Of a stretch of 64,000 nucleotides of DNA, positions 1-13,261 are shown in pieces. Numbering within the stretch: the stretch's first letter is position 1; each line of letters starts with the position of its first letter. A model generated the notes under the pieces. That model saw only the letters and a program-made list of their open reading frames with translations. It was not told the origin of the DNA and did no database searches. Position numbers and translations under genes: made by a program. This stretch comes from Bugulina stolonifera (Eukaryota; Bryozoa; Gymnolaemata; Cheilostomatida; Bugulidae), in contig OW285196.1 in assembly GCA_935421135.1 (NCBI GenBank), positions 11,467,001 to 11,531,000 on the forward strand. The letters are read 5' to 3'.

Positions 1-215
1 CAACATAAAAGGGTACAGTATAAGAAGCATGTATTGGTGGATATGATATGTTGTAACACATTAATTAGGATTTTCCATCAAAATTTACATAAATCAGAAA
101 AATGGAAATAACATCTACCACAAACAAGCTAATTATAGAGGATATTAGCTACCAAATACTATGACCCCCTTTTGAAGGAAATGAAGGGAGTTGGGGCCAT
201 CACCATACAACTTAC

Positions 216-390
216 CGCACCACCAAACACACATATAACAAATCCACCATAAAACGTTTCCAGCACCATTCCAATGCCGAATTGAATTTGCATAGTTCTC
301 TCCTCCATGTATGGCCATGTTCGTAAAGAGAGGTAGTAGCCAATCAAAATAGATCCACATATGCCCATAGCAAATATTGAAAAACTACCC
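216..390 (-). CDS. Orphan internal exon with two membrane segments, gene not recognised
   Basis: One exon of 175 bp. It has a clear acceptor (TTTCAG before position 390) and a consensus donor (GTAAGT at 215-210). The open frame encodes two hydrophobic stretches, IFAMGICGSILIGYYL and MVLETFYGGFVICVFGGA, separated by a polar segment with RTWPYMEERTM. The exon begins after two bases of a split codon and ends in phase 0. The exon upstream on this strand (668-833, acyltransferase) ends in phase 0, so the two cannot be joined directly. It is therefore an exon of another gene, or an intermediate exon is missing. The protein family is not recognised. Nothing else coding is evident in 1-215. Confidence 0.45.
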
Positions 391-421
391 CTGAAATGAT
401 TGGTAAATACGATATTAAACA

Positions 422-602
422 ATACCTGCCATTAAATCAATGGCAGGTATAACAGTACCAAATGCGAAATTTCATAACATTTTGGGTTGATCAACTTCTT
501 TATAATTATTAAACATCATAAATAAACAAATTGAAGCAGATTCGCATTTGGTACGTCAGATGCAATGCTATACTAAGTTGATGGAACTTAGTCTAGCATT
601 GC
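422..602. repeat. Cluster of three perfect or near-perfect inverted repeats (foldback-like)
   Basis: Three inverted repeats lie side by side. 422-433 pairs with 439-450 (12-bp perfect stem around ATACCTGCCATT, 5-base loop). 455-468 pairs with 541-554 (14-bp perfect, GTACCAAATGCGAA). 562-579 pairs with 585-602 (17 of 18 paired, 5-base loop). They fill the gap between two exons. A composite or foldback MITE is the simplest reading. Confidence 0.6.
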
Positions 603-667
603 CATTTATGTAGACAAGTTAGGAGAAGGGTTGACCCCACCCTAGCTTAGTATCGTCTAATACTTAC

Positions 668-3600
668 AGTAGCTAGGAATAGGCCGACTGTCATAGCCAA
701 GGCGTAGAGCGAAAGTGGAATGGAGATGTATATGATGACGGAAGAGCCTTCCATGAGATAGAGGCTATAGAGCAGGTGCATACTGATTATAAAGTTCAAG
801 GACACAAAGACTGTGAATCCAAAGAACCAGTGTCTGCAACGAGTAACAAAAACTGGATCAAGGTCATAGAAATAGAATACAGGTCAAGGTAACAACAGAA
901 GCAGAAAGAGGTGAGGTAGTTGTTTTTGTTAGTACAGTGAAACTTGCTTAATTCAAATTCGGATAATTCAAAAACTTTGGTTAGTTCAAACTATTAGCCT
1001 TGGTCCCTGCTGAGAACTATAATAATAATTTATATAATATATAAGTGATCTTATAATTCAAACTCAGGCCTAATTCAAACCAATTATGGTGGCCCCTTGG
1101 AGTTTGAATTAAGCAAGTTTCACTGCATTAGTTAGTACTAAGTACATGTAGGCGTAAATGCAGTATATCTATCCGTTACTATTTAGCATTAATTGTTTTA
1201 GTAAATCCTGTAGATGTTATACAAACGGTTAGTGAAACCTATATTACTGAATGTACAGACATATCACTATACTATAATTATGTAAGCTGAAGAGTTATGG
1301 CCCTTGTATCATTATTATCATCTTTTCATTTTGCTAAAGAATTTGAACACCTTGGACGCTTGCACTGTTCTGTGAATTGTAAAGTGGTATTTATCGCTAA
1401 CACGATCACAGACGCATAAATAAGGTCCAAAACAAATGCTTGGTGACCCCAGAGCATGAGAACAATGAGTTCTTGTAAACTAGTGTTTATGTTCTTAGGA
1501 GTGTAAATCTGCAAGGACTAGTAGAGTATGTTGGTGAGGCACAGTCTAAATTAGAGCTGATCCTCTGCAGTAATGTCTATTCCTAAAAAGACTTGGCATT
1601 ATTTAATAAACTTGGAGGATTAACGCTTTAATGATATGACATCAATGGAGTATGCTAGCTATCCAGCTCAACAGAAGATTTTATGCCACTATTAAACCTC
1701 CCATTTCACATAGATTTTTATGCTAATTGTACAAATAGTTGACACAAGTAAGTGATTTGTGTAACTGATGATAACAACTATAATACTCAGTGAAGAAATG
1801 AGAGTTGATTCAAACAAAACTACACCATAAACGCAGCCATAAAATTGAACGTTTTTCCATTTTTCATTAGAAAAAATACGGCAACTAAAAAGCTATAAAT
1901 CCTGCCATGTGATCGGGTAAGCTTTTTCAACCCGCTAAGATGGTGCTTAGGAAATTATTGCAGCCATATCACGCATAAGTCATGGGAATAAAAACAACGG
2001 GTTGGAAAAACCCATTTTTTGTTTCATCACGCCATGCTTATCACATAGTGGAAATTACAACGTATCAACCTTCATCAAAAATAAAAGCCAACATTTCCTC
2101 AGTTATCTATAATATCTACGCTTTCACGGCACTCATCTACCCTGTAGACTGGAACTTTAGCTAACGTCCATCACATGTTAATAAAAAGCTTCAAATCTAG
2201 TAAAACCAAGTAAAAAATATTCAGTATTTTCTACTTTCACCTTTACTTAAGCATTAAACTAAAGGAAGGGATTTCAGTTGATGAATCTCGACGTACGTAA
2301 ATATATCATTATGCTAATCCTGGATAATCTTTTCTCATGACAAGCTACTAAAATCGCTGAATCATCGCAATGTCACAGAATTGGTGAACACACTAGTGGT
2401 TATCTAGCCTGGGTTCCTTCAAGGGTGAGTGGCCTGTATACAGCAGTATCCAAAGATGATCAACATGAGTTTGTTGTTTACATGGAACTTCAGTTTAAAA
2501 GACTAACAGAATATACATGTAGCCTAGATATTGGAGTAAAAATGTATGTTCATGGTCACAAAACCTAGCGCTAGTAGTCAATGCACACATGACAAGACTC
2601 TCTAAATACCTGTGCTCTAAAGGTTTATATAAAATACCTGTGCTCTAAAGTTTTATATAAAATACCTGTGCTCTAAAGGTTTATATAAAATACCTGTGCT
2701 CTAAAGTTCACTTTTGATACCCACTGCTTTTAACCTTATATGATTGCTTGAAGCCTTGCACCATGCTAGGAAGTTTATCGAAAACCAGGGGGCGTAGAGT
2801 TGGAGAGGGTGCGGTGTTAGAGGGGGCGTGGAATTAGAGAGGGTGTGAAGTTGAAGGGGGTGTGGTGTTGAAGGGGGTGTGGTGCTGAAGGAGGTGTGGA
2901 GTTGAAGGGGGTGTAGAGTTGAAGGGGGTGTGGTGTTAGAGGGGGCGTGGAGTTGGAGAGGGTGTGGTGTTAGAGGGGGTGTGGTGTTGAAGGGGGTGTG
3001 GTGTTGAAGGAGGTGTGGAGTTGAAGGAGGTGTGGAGTTGAAAGGGGTGTAGAGTTAGAGAGGGTGTGGTGCTAGAGGGGGTGTAGAGTTGAAAGGGGTG
3101 TGGAGTTAGAGGGGGAGTGGAGTTGAAGGGGGTGTGGTGTTAGAGGGGTGTAGAGTTGAAAGGGGTGTGGTGCTGGAGGGAGTGTGGAGTTAGAGGGAGA
3201 GTGGAGTGGGAGGGGGTGTAGAGTTGGAGAGGGCGTGGTGTTAGAGGGGGTGTAGAGTTGGAGGAGTGTAGAGTTGAAGGGGGTGTGGAGTTAGGATTGT
3301 CCTATAAAGAGTAGCCACTGAATACAACAATTACATGTATATCCTTTTTACGGAATTGTCAAATTTGCTCACTTTTGGATTAGAAAAAGGTGGATGCAGT
3401 AAACGGATAGACACTGCCGATACTATTCTCTACTAAAATTATTTTAATTTTGATAGCGTGAATTTCAGGTTATGAGTATACTGGGATACAATGATACAGG
3501 TATGTTATAGTGTTAGTATAACACAGAGTGCTAGTGTATTACCTTAGTTCACCTGTTACCATAATGAGCTGAGAAGGATTGTATGAAAGGGGAATGTGGT

Positions 3601-6600
3601 ACAGAGCATGCAGATAGCCTATCCCTAGCCATGTAAGTATAATAACATGTAAGTCAGTGTGTTATGTATATGTAAGTCAGTGTGTTATGTATGTACATGT
3701 AGGTCAGTGTGCTATGTACATGTAGGTCAGTGTGCTATGTACATGTAGGTCAGTGTGTTATGCATATGTAGGTCAGTGTGTTATGTACATGTAGGTCAGT
3801 GTGTTATGTACATGTACATGTAAGTCTGTGTTATGCACATGTAAGTATAATAACATTGCAGGTTTGTATTCCAAGTATAGATTAAGATGCACACAACAGG
3901 TATAAATACGTAGGCCTATTAGAATTTTCACACAGGTGTAACTGCCAACTATATATTATATATATACAAGTGACCCCTTTAGTGGACTACCCAAACTAAT
4001 CACCATATTGGACCAAAGGCCAAGACTAGATTTAGCAAAGAACAAGCAGTGCTAGATAAAAGCACTGCTTTACCTATTTGTTTGTTGTTCGAGGCCAATC
4101 TGGCCCAAGAATAATTACATGCATTAGGACCTGCAGATGGATGAAAACAAAACATATAGGTCACTATTGGGTCATTATAGGTTACTATTATATATTATCA
4201 CTATGTGCCAAAATAATGGCCTCTGCAGAGGGTTTTACCTAAACATAATGAGAGGTTGTAGAATTTATGCCCACATTTCAACCATGTTGTGACATATTTA
4301 GCTCATAACTGATATAATAATATGTTGGATTATATGTTATATCTCCCACAAGATCATCAGACATGACTTTTTATGACTTGCAATAAGTTAGCAGATGGCC
4401 AATAAGGATTATCAGCCGAGAGCTATACTATGTCTAGTGGCCAATGCTAAGGGAAGATTCCACAGATTACACCTACTTTCATGTTGTTAATCTTTGGATT
4501 AACTCATCGTATAAACCCTTATACCTAATAAAAGTAAATACTATTTATTCACGTAAACATCTTCATCAGCTTATATACACTGCACAATCCATAGATTATG
4601 GTTTAGTTACAGCCACGTGATAATACAGGCACTCATGCATTTATGGTACAAGCATAATGTGTTCTTATTTATTAGTATGCTACTTTCTATATTACAGTAT
4701 TCCAAACATTTTAATACTCCATCTTTTATTTGTTTCAATATTAGCAACCCCTCAACCAATGTGGAGACTGAACAGGGAAAGCAAAAACTTTTTGAATCAA
4801 AAGTTTTAGAAATCCATGCTAGTACTAAAACATTCAAACAGGGTCTTAAAAGCTTTGCTTTACTATGTTTACGAATTTACTTCTCATAAAGAATTTTGAA
4901 GTTATCCTCTCTTATTAAAAGAACTATGGTTCATTGAGCAGCCAAATCCACTAAAATTGAGATAACGAGACCCAGGGAATTGTGGGCGATGCCACAATAG
5001 CTTACCACACAACTACTTGCAGAGACATGTCACACATAGTACATACCTGTTCCTGTAGCCCACACAGTTATATATCCAGGGGCAGTGATGGTCAAAGTGC
5101 TGCACACATCTGCCACACACTGTGCAGTGCTTGCTCCTCAACGGTTTAATAGTACGGCATGTGTGACACAACCTGCTCAGTGGATTCTCACCTTCTTTCC
5201 ATTCATGAAAGTGGGCCACCTGCCAGTATATTATGTTAACCATTATTACAATACTAACAAATAATCTTAAAAATTATGCAATCAAGTTGTTATTAACATA
5301 AGTCTACTAATATGACCCTCAGGCTCATAACATAGGCTATATGTACAGGTATTAAGGCAGGTAGAACTAGGCTATTGTCGTTGACTGACTAACAAGACTA
5401 TGGCAGCGGTTCACAGGCCAAGCTGAGCCCCAACTGCATAATAATCCACTACTGCTGCTACTGCTGATACTGATACTGCTACTACTACTACTACTCTACT
5501 ACTACCACCTACTCTACTTCCAATTACTGACTAACTACCCAGTGTCATTGGAGTTGTCACCCACCTGTTTTATAGCCATATCATATTCTGGAATATTCCG
5601 AGGGAGATAGCCTGGGTCTATTGAGTTAGCGTGATACAGAGATACCCACATGAGAACATTGCTACACCAGAAGAGGATATGCTCCATCCATAGCTCCTCC
5701 CATGTGTTATATAGACACTACAACACAACGTCATAACCCTCCATCATTGTGCTAGCGAATTTTGATATACAAGGAGGGACCAATCAAATCTATAAGCCGG
5801 GAATTGACTAAACGATTGAATTATTATTTAACTACAAAACAGTGTGGACTGAAACTGAGCGCAAGTGATATGATATGAATGGCTTAGAATTGCGTATTAG
5901 TAATGACGATATATTGCAAAGAGAAGACAATTACAGTTTGTAACATGCAGTTCATATGATCCATCATGTTAACATGATATTCAAACATTTACACTGCATA
6001 TCACACGGTTCACCACCTAACCAGATTAAAATACATTGCATGAAATTTAAGAACATATTTCTACAGAATGCTGCTAAATTGCAAATGGTTTTTCGCGCAA
6101 GGAACTATATTCCAAAGAGAGATATCGACCAGATCCTTATAATGACCAATTTATAACAATGTTCTGCTTTCCAAACATCTTACTGACATCATAATGAAAA
6201 GTTCAGTGGACATATAATAAATGTTAAGTGGTACTATATAATACAACACGATACAATAGAATAAATCTATAATAAAATAAAAATAATCTATAATACCGTT
6301 TAATCAATCTGCAATACCATTGAATAAATCTATGCTACAATGAAACTAATCTATGATATCGTTACATTAATCTGTAATACAATGAAAGCATTAAATCTAT
6401 GATAAAATAAAATTAACATGTGACACAATGAAATTAATCCTGTATTGTAGCAAGAAAAGGAATATGCGGATCAGCTACAATCTAGAGGTGATTATTCCAT
6501 AATTCTATCTGATCCACATCCAAAACCATCACTAGGAGAAATATCAAGCCAACCAATTTTCTGTGAAAACTTAGTAGTATACTTGGAACAATGTGTGCTA

Positions 6601-9600
6601 ATTCCACAGCTGGTTGTCCAACCTTCCCTAATGTGTGATTTTGAAGGCTCTGCAGCACTAACTGTTACACGTCATCAAACAGTAGATAAGTTTGTGACGA
6701 GTAAAGTCAGTCAAGTCATGAAAGAGTATCATTACAATAACAACTCGACAGAGTAGAGGAAGGGGACAGGATATGAGGTCAAAGCTGTAGTAATACCCAA
6801 ACCTCTATCTATTTTACTGTCACAGAGACTAATAGCAAGAGTCAGTGAATGGCAAAATAAATGATGATTAATGGGTCAGTTAACAAACCAATTGAGTAAC
6901 TAATAACTTAAATAGGTTACCGAATAACTGTAACTAGAAACTGGTCTACATACATGTATATACTTTGAAAATATATAAAATGCCTGGTGATTACAGCCTA
7001 TACAACCTATAGGTTAAGAATACATATACACACTAGGTTAGGTATACACATGCACACACACAACACGAGTCTAGCTTACCTTAAATACATATATTGGATA
7101 TGCCCAGAACAGCAGCACAGAGAGGAAGAAGAGGATGGGATACTTTGACTTTCCCGGAGGTCCGAATACTAGAGTTCTAGAAAAATTTAGAGCATCAGAT
7201 TAGCTTGATTAATAAAAAGAGAGTTGTTCATATTTTCATTCACATGAAATTTAGCAATATCTTCTTAAAATGGTCACCGAAAATCTCCCAGCCAAATAAC
7301 ATCAGTGTGTTGTGGCAATATAGCAGCAATGCTGTAAAGCACAAGCGGTCTAATTGATAAAAATATATGAGCCTCTAGTATTGCTTTGATTATATAGGCT
7401 AGTGTAGTACTATATAGGTCAAGTTACTTGAGATCAACTTGGCGTAGTATGCTGTGACTCTTGTCAATCTTCTTTTTCAGAAAATCCATGACTTTGTCAT
7501 GTTTCCTACCAGCCGCCAGCATGTATGGTGTCTTTCCATTTTTGTCTTTCAGATCTAATTCCACTCCATCCTATAATGGATATGAATATGTACTAACAAA
7601 GCACTACTATAAAATTTATACGTTGTAGGTGATCAGGTTGTGGAGTTATTCACTCATTAATACCACTGCATCAAGAGAAGATAATTTCTATACATGCACA
7701 TGTCGTTGGGAAGTTTAAACGGAGGGAAATTTTTGCTCATATTCGTTACTTTTACCCTAATTTAAAGACTAGCCTGAGAAACTGTGGGTCTGTTAAGCTA
7801 GCCTTGGCTTGCCTGTTGCCCCCTAATAAAATATTTATGTTTGAGAGCATCTAAATTACACACACCCGTTCACAGATCGCTCTCACTGCGTTTAGGTTTC
7901 CATTGATGCAAGCTAAATGCAGAACTGTTTGTCCATAGTCATCTCTCTGTTTTATACTAAAGCCTGAATAGATGAGAAGTCTCATAAGCTCTTCCTGGCC
8001 TACAAGATGATATATTCATAAATCATGTTAATTTACAACAATGTCAACAAAGATAACAACCTATCAATCTAAAAATAAAACAATATCAGTACGTCTATTA
8101 TTCACTCATTAATACAGCATATAGGGAGAATTACAACTGGTTGGTTGACATTGGAGGGGAGAGGCGGCTGGCATGTAGGTTACAAACTTGTTGGATGAAA
8201 ATGTACTAATTCTTTGCTTGGCTTAAACTTTGATATTGCTTCTCCATGCGATTCTCGTCACCAAACAGTTAAATCACTTTCGTATCTTAATATAGATATA
8301 GGAGGCTCACAGTATTTTAAAATCTGGTAACCCTAACCACAATGGTTGTTAGCCGCTGTGAGTAAACGATGATTTAATCACTAGTTCACTAATTAATCCC
8401 CAAGTCATGGCAACTCTCTCTGTCTATGTACTACGCAGTCAGCTCTATACTTGCACACTAGATAAATTATTTACCTTTAAATCCAGCCCAGTGAAGGGCA
8501 TTGTCACCATCCCTATCTGTTAGTTGTAGCTTGGCTCCCTTACCCATTAGGTACCCTGCTAACATTGTTTTACCATACTGAGCAGCTACTATAAGAGGGG
8601 TGCAACCTTTACTATCCACAGAGTCTATAGACACACCTTGTTGTAGGAGTAGGTCAACCGCAGCTATCAGATATAATATAAGTACTTTATACACCACAGC
8701 TATAACATGTATTAGTATTCACCTTACATGTATATAGTAGGCCTGCATGGTAATATAGCTAGTATTACCAGAGAATCACCTGTATAGAACTACAGCAGTG
8801 ACTTGGTAGGCAATATCCGAAGACAAGATGAATGAAAATATGAGGCATAGCTAAAGTTCAGCGGAATATGACGTTACAAACACATTAAGATGGTAGGCTA
8901 TGTAAGCCTTTGACCTATATGACACACATACTTATTATATAACAATGTTAGTGCACTGTTTTAGTAGGAATATGGTTATACCATACCGACATGGCCATTG
9001 GTGCATGCCCAGTGAATAGGTAGAGAACGTGGCTCAGTGTCAGCTGGTTCATTAACTGGAACGCCTTGTTCGATGAGATATTTCAGCATCTGAACATGAC
9101 CACCGAGGGACGCCCAATGGGCAGTAGTAAATCCCTTTTCATCTTTTTGGCGCAATATTTCTGGTCCTAACTTTTCCACAAAGTTTTTAGTTGGCACAAT
9201 TAGTCTATAAAGAGAAGATTAACATTTGAGAGCATACCAGTGAATGGTACACATATTAGAGTTGGCAGTGTTCACCAATAAGTACATGATACAGTATATA
9301 ATAATGCTAAACACACTTTTAGGATTCTATGCATTTTTTATTACTGTTTACTATTTAACTATCACCCACATCAACATCTTCAAATTCCAGAATTTGTTTT
9401 GAGTCATCATAACCATGGCACAGAAAACAAGCAGTTGAACAGTATGTCTTACGTCTGCTTTAATACGCCAATCACCATGCCGACATAAGGGTAGACCTAG
9501 TTATAGGTTGTTGCGACTAGAATTTTTGACTTATAATTCGGACAAAGTGTGAACTATAAATTGCAGCTGTCTTTACATGTTGCTGGGCTGTATATTTGTC

Positions 9601-11431
9601 ATGTGTATGTTTCGTCCATTATAATTTGATAAATCGACATCTATCAGTCCCGTTACCATATCCTCCCAAAGCTTCGTGTATTTGATTTGTCTTTGAGTCA
9701 ACAGCAGGTTCAGAGCCAGCATCTCCCCAGTTATTGATACACTATTATCTCTTTTCAGCATGTCTGTCCACCTTATCGATCGCCTCTGGATTTTCTCTAT
9801 TTTCTTTCGCTCCTTCTTTAGGTACTGGAAACCATACTGATGAGGTATATTCAAGTATGGGACGGGCAATTGTTTCGTATAGTGCGAGTCTTGTGTGTTT
9901 TGGGTAGTGCTATACAGCTGCGTTCCCAGCATACCTAACCTACATGTAGCTTTCAATTTCCAATCTTGCACAAGTTTAGCACATGGTCATTCCAATTGAG
10001 GTCAGTTGATACTGTTACCACTAAGTATTTAGTTATTTGGATGGTTTGTAGGGCTTCCCTGTAAGGGTAAAGGGACATTTCGAAAAAAACAGTTCGAAGC
10101 AGGACAGTTCGAAACTGTGTAGACTATATTTAGAAGAACACAACTTGGAGATAATTAATTTCAATTAATTAATTTAATTAATTAAATAAAAAAATAATAT
10201 CAAAAATAAAAATTAGCTGAAATCTAGTGGTTGGGGTTTGGGATTCGGCGTTTCGAACTGTCCGGTGTTGAACTGTCCACTTTCGAAACGTCCTGTTTTG
10301 GGTATATCCTTCATGTAAGACACCCATGAAAATATAACTAGCCTACTATATAACTATATACTACAATATAGAACACTTTTATATAGTAAGCATAACTTGT
10401 AACTTTTATATAGTAATATAACACTTTTATATAGTAAGCATAACTGTAAGCCCTATACCTAATTGCCAACAATCGCCGATTCAGATGATTGCATTGGCCT
10501 AGTCAGAAATTTAAAAAGCAAAAAATAAATGAAAATTCAAAATAAATGAATGTTAAACCAAATCCCTGACTGCTCGATTGAAAATACTTGCATAAAAATA
10601 AAATCGCATGTGAGATAAAATGGCCGAACCCCTAAAATCCCATAGGCTATATGGCAAGGTAGCCATATAACAAGTGGTGTTTGGTGTGCAGTTGGTTCAG
10701 TGCACATATACTGCTCACCGGCGAAGCTTCCTTTTTTAAAGCTGCTCAGCTGGTGGAGTGGTGATGTGCTCTGTCCACTGCACCCTGCTAGGTGATTAGC
10801 TGCTGCAGGCGCCCCGGGATCAAATCCCAGTCAGAGATTCCTGCAAGATGAAAATTGAATCGCGGGCTGGATAAATTAAAAATCTTAGCACAAAAACAAC
10901 ATCACAGTTAGTAAATCAGATTTATTCTATTTCAGTGGATAAATTAAAATTGAATTAGAATACGAAAACATTAGGCTAAATACATGAGAACTTAATTTAA
11001 TACAATCATTTTGCAATATAATTATTTATGTTTAACAAATTATTATAATTTAATGGTGATTACATATACCTATAATAAAAATCAATATAATTATACTATA
11101 AATTTCAATTATGTTAATATAATAATAATTATAATTATTAACTTACAAATGATATTCTAGATTAAAATAAAAATTGAACATCCTGGCAAGAATAGAATAG
11201 AAAAATCAACATCAAATTATTATTATTTATTATGTCGTTTACATACCCAGCTTTAATTGCATCTAAAACGGTAGGCCCTGAACTCTTTTTCTCCGAATCA
11301 TTCTTTGGTCCAAGTACTGGCTTTACATAACTGTCAATAGTAGCCATTTTATCGTAAAATTCTTTTTCATTCAATGGTGAAGCGGTCGCCATGATCACAG
11401 TTTTTTGTTTCCTTGCGGAAATAGAGCCCAT
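668..11431 (-). CDS. Ankyrin-repeat DHHC palmitoyltransferase (ZDHHC13/17, HIP14-like), 3' incomplete
   Basis: Protein S-acyltransferase of Golgi or vesicle membranes that moves palmitate to cysteines of client proteins. Nine exons join in phase on the minus strand: 11431-11247, 9204-8987, 8663-8475, 7999-7866, 7570-7428, 7176-7080, 5717-5565, 5219-5047 and 833-668, giving 486 residues so far. Residues 50-280 carry ankyrin repeats ([30 protein letters not shown]). Two membrane segments follow near 300-350, then the DPG motif (SIDPGYLP). The zinc-binding cysteine-rich domain has the catalytic motif DHHC at 416-419 and ends NCVG. Exon 9 encodes two more membrane segments. The TTxE motif and the stop lie beyond exon 9 and were not found. 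The start at 11431 is the first in-frame ATG; a second at 11392 is possible. Ankyrins fused to DHHC define the ZDHHC13/17 group (Akr1 in yeast, TIP1 in plants); I cannot choose between 13 and 17. Confidence 0.9.
935..1125. mobile_element. Short non-autonomous DNA element with CAGTGAAAC termini (pogo/Tigger-like MITE)
   Basis: The ends are inverted repeats: CAGTGAAACTTGCTTAATTC at 935-954 and its exact complement ending at 1125. Pairing continues for several bases, and AATTCAAA motifs recur inside. The 191-bp length has no coding capacity. Termini starting CAGTG followed by AATTC/AATTCGAA-type motifs are typical of Tc1/mariner relatives of the pogo/Tigger group; that assignment is inference. 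The target duplication is not clean (TA on the left, CA on the right). Confidence 0.65.
2604..2706. repeat. 28-bp tandem repeat, about 3.7 copies
   Basis: The unit AAAATACCTGTGCTCTAAAG plus an AT-rich tail of 8 bases is repeated head to tail, with alternating GGTTT and GTTTT variants. It lies in the long intron of the DHHC gene. Confidence 0.85.
2790..3292. repeat. G-rich minisatellite, about 500 bp
   Basis: About thirty degenerate 16-17 bp units of the type GAGGGGGTGTGGTGTT or GAAGGGGGTGTAGAGTT. The plus strand is almost free of C. The strand bias is strong and contrasts with the AT-rich flanks. It lies in the long DHHC intron, whose transcript carries the C-rich strand. Confidence 0.9.
3645..3845. 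repeat. Tandem repeat of about 23 bp with ACATGTA core
   Basis: About nine copies of ACATGTAGGTCAGTGTGTTA with small substitutions (AAGTCAG or AGGTCAG, GTGTTA or GTGCTA). Some units carry an extra ACATGT. Confidence 0.85.
5446..5512. repeat. CTG/CTA trinucleotide tract
   Basis: An imperfect run of CTACTGCTG and CTACTACTA triplets in the intron between DHHC-gene exons 7 and 8. Confidence 0.7.
6230..6440. repeat. Degenerate tandem repeat (AATCTATGATACAATGAAAT type)
   Basis: Units of roughly 25-30 bp recur about seven times with heavy drift in DHHC-gene intron 6. No coding exon is visible here. Confidence 0.6.
10072..10293. mobile_element. MITE-like element with about 45-bp imperfect terminal inverted repeats
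   Basis: The left arm starts GGGACATTTCGAAA and continues through GGACAGTTCGAAAC. The right arm is its complement, ending GTTTCGAAACGTCC-type sequence at 10293. Paired blocks are (G)GGAC-TTTCGAAA, ACAGTTC and GGACAGTTCGAAAC. The centre is AT-rich and non-coding. It lies in DHHC-gene intron 1. The superfamily is not assigned. Confidence 0.7.
10374..10445. repeat. Short tandem repeat (ACTTTTATATAGTAAGCATA)
   Basis: Three adjacent copies of ACTTTTATATAGTAA with variable AGCATAACTT spacers. They lie just outside the MITE-like element at 10072-10293. Confidence 0.65.
10740..10850 (+). mobile_element. tRNA-like SINE head
   Basis: An A-box-like stretch (GCTCAGCTGGTGGAGTGG) and a B-box-like stretch (GGGATCAAATCCC) are spaced somewhat wider than in a tRNA. 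A body of about 20 bp follows before AT-rich sequence. It does not fold as a functional tRNA. It lies in DHHC-gene intron 1. Confidence 0.45.
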
Positions 11432-11699
11432 ATCCTAAACTCAGACGGGGGTATGCTATGCGTCTCGAGCAGAAAAATTATGTTTCAGCTACAATCTTTG
11501 AACCAGAAGGTAATATCGAGATCTGCCTCCTGATTTGGTCATAGAATTATTTGGATTTGATTTCGTGACTCACATTAACACCAAAGAACAAAAACCTCAA
11601 GCTTTAGCCATTTCACTGAGTGGCAAACTAACACTTCAGAAACAGTCACTGATTGACTGGGAAGCGAACGCTGAACTTTTTTCATACCGTCTCGTACCA
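11432..11699. promoter_or_regulatory. Probable shared promoter between divergent DHHC gene and RBX1
   Basis: Only 268 bp separate the two start codons, which point away from each other. Both 5' UTRs and both promoters must fit here unless there are upstream non-coding exons. No TATA box stands out. The assignment rests on geometry only. Confidence 0.5.
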
Positions 11700-13091
<1,392 letters not shown>

Positions 13092-13255
13092 TCTCATTAC
13101 AAATATTTCGCAGTTATCTTCTCATTGTTGTTCGTATCAATGAGAGAGCAACACCTTATTGTTAAGCCAATAATTATAGCAATTCAAATCATCTTCACAA
13201 ATATTATGTCTAGTACTAAAGCTGCTTCTATCTGTAATCACTTTGATATACTATG

Positions 13256-13261
13256 AATAAA
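13256..13261 (+). terminator. Polyadenylation signal of RBX1
   Basis: AATAAA lies 165 bp after the RBX1 stop codon, the first such hexamer downstream on the sense strand. Confidence 0.6.

Larger units (their letters stand above)
834..5046 (-). other. 4.2 kb intron of the DHHC gene, rich in repeats
   Basis: This stretch lies between the DHHC exon (donor GTATGT at 5046-5041) and exon 9 (acceptor TTGCAG). Joining the flanks gives [14 protein letters not shown], which matches the family's continuation after the cysteine-rich domain. Inside are a pogo-like MITE and three unrelated tandem arrays, listed separately. I see no further coding exon in it. Confidence 0.8.

Noticed and set aside
216..422. 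Reading 216-390 as the tenth exon of the DHHC gene
   Set aside because: Intron phase does not match, and the two extra membrane segments do not fit the family's C-terminal tail.
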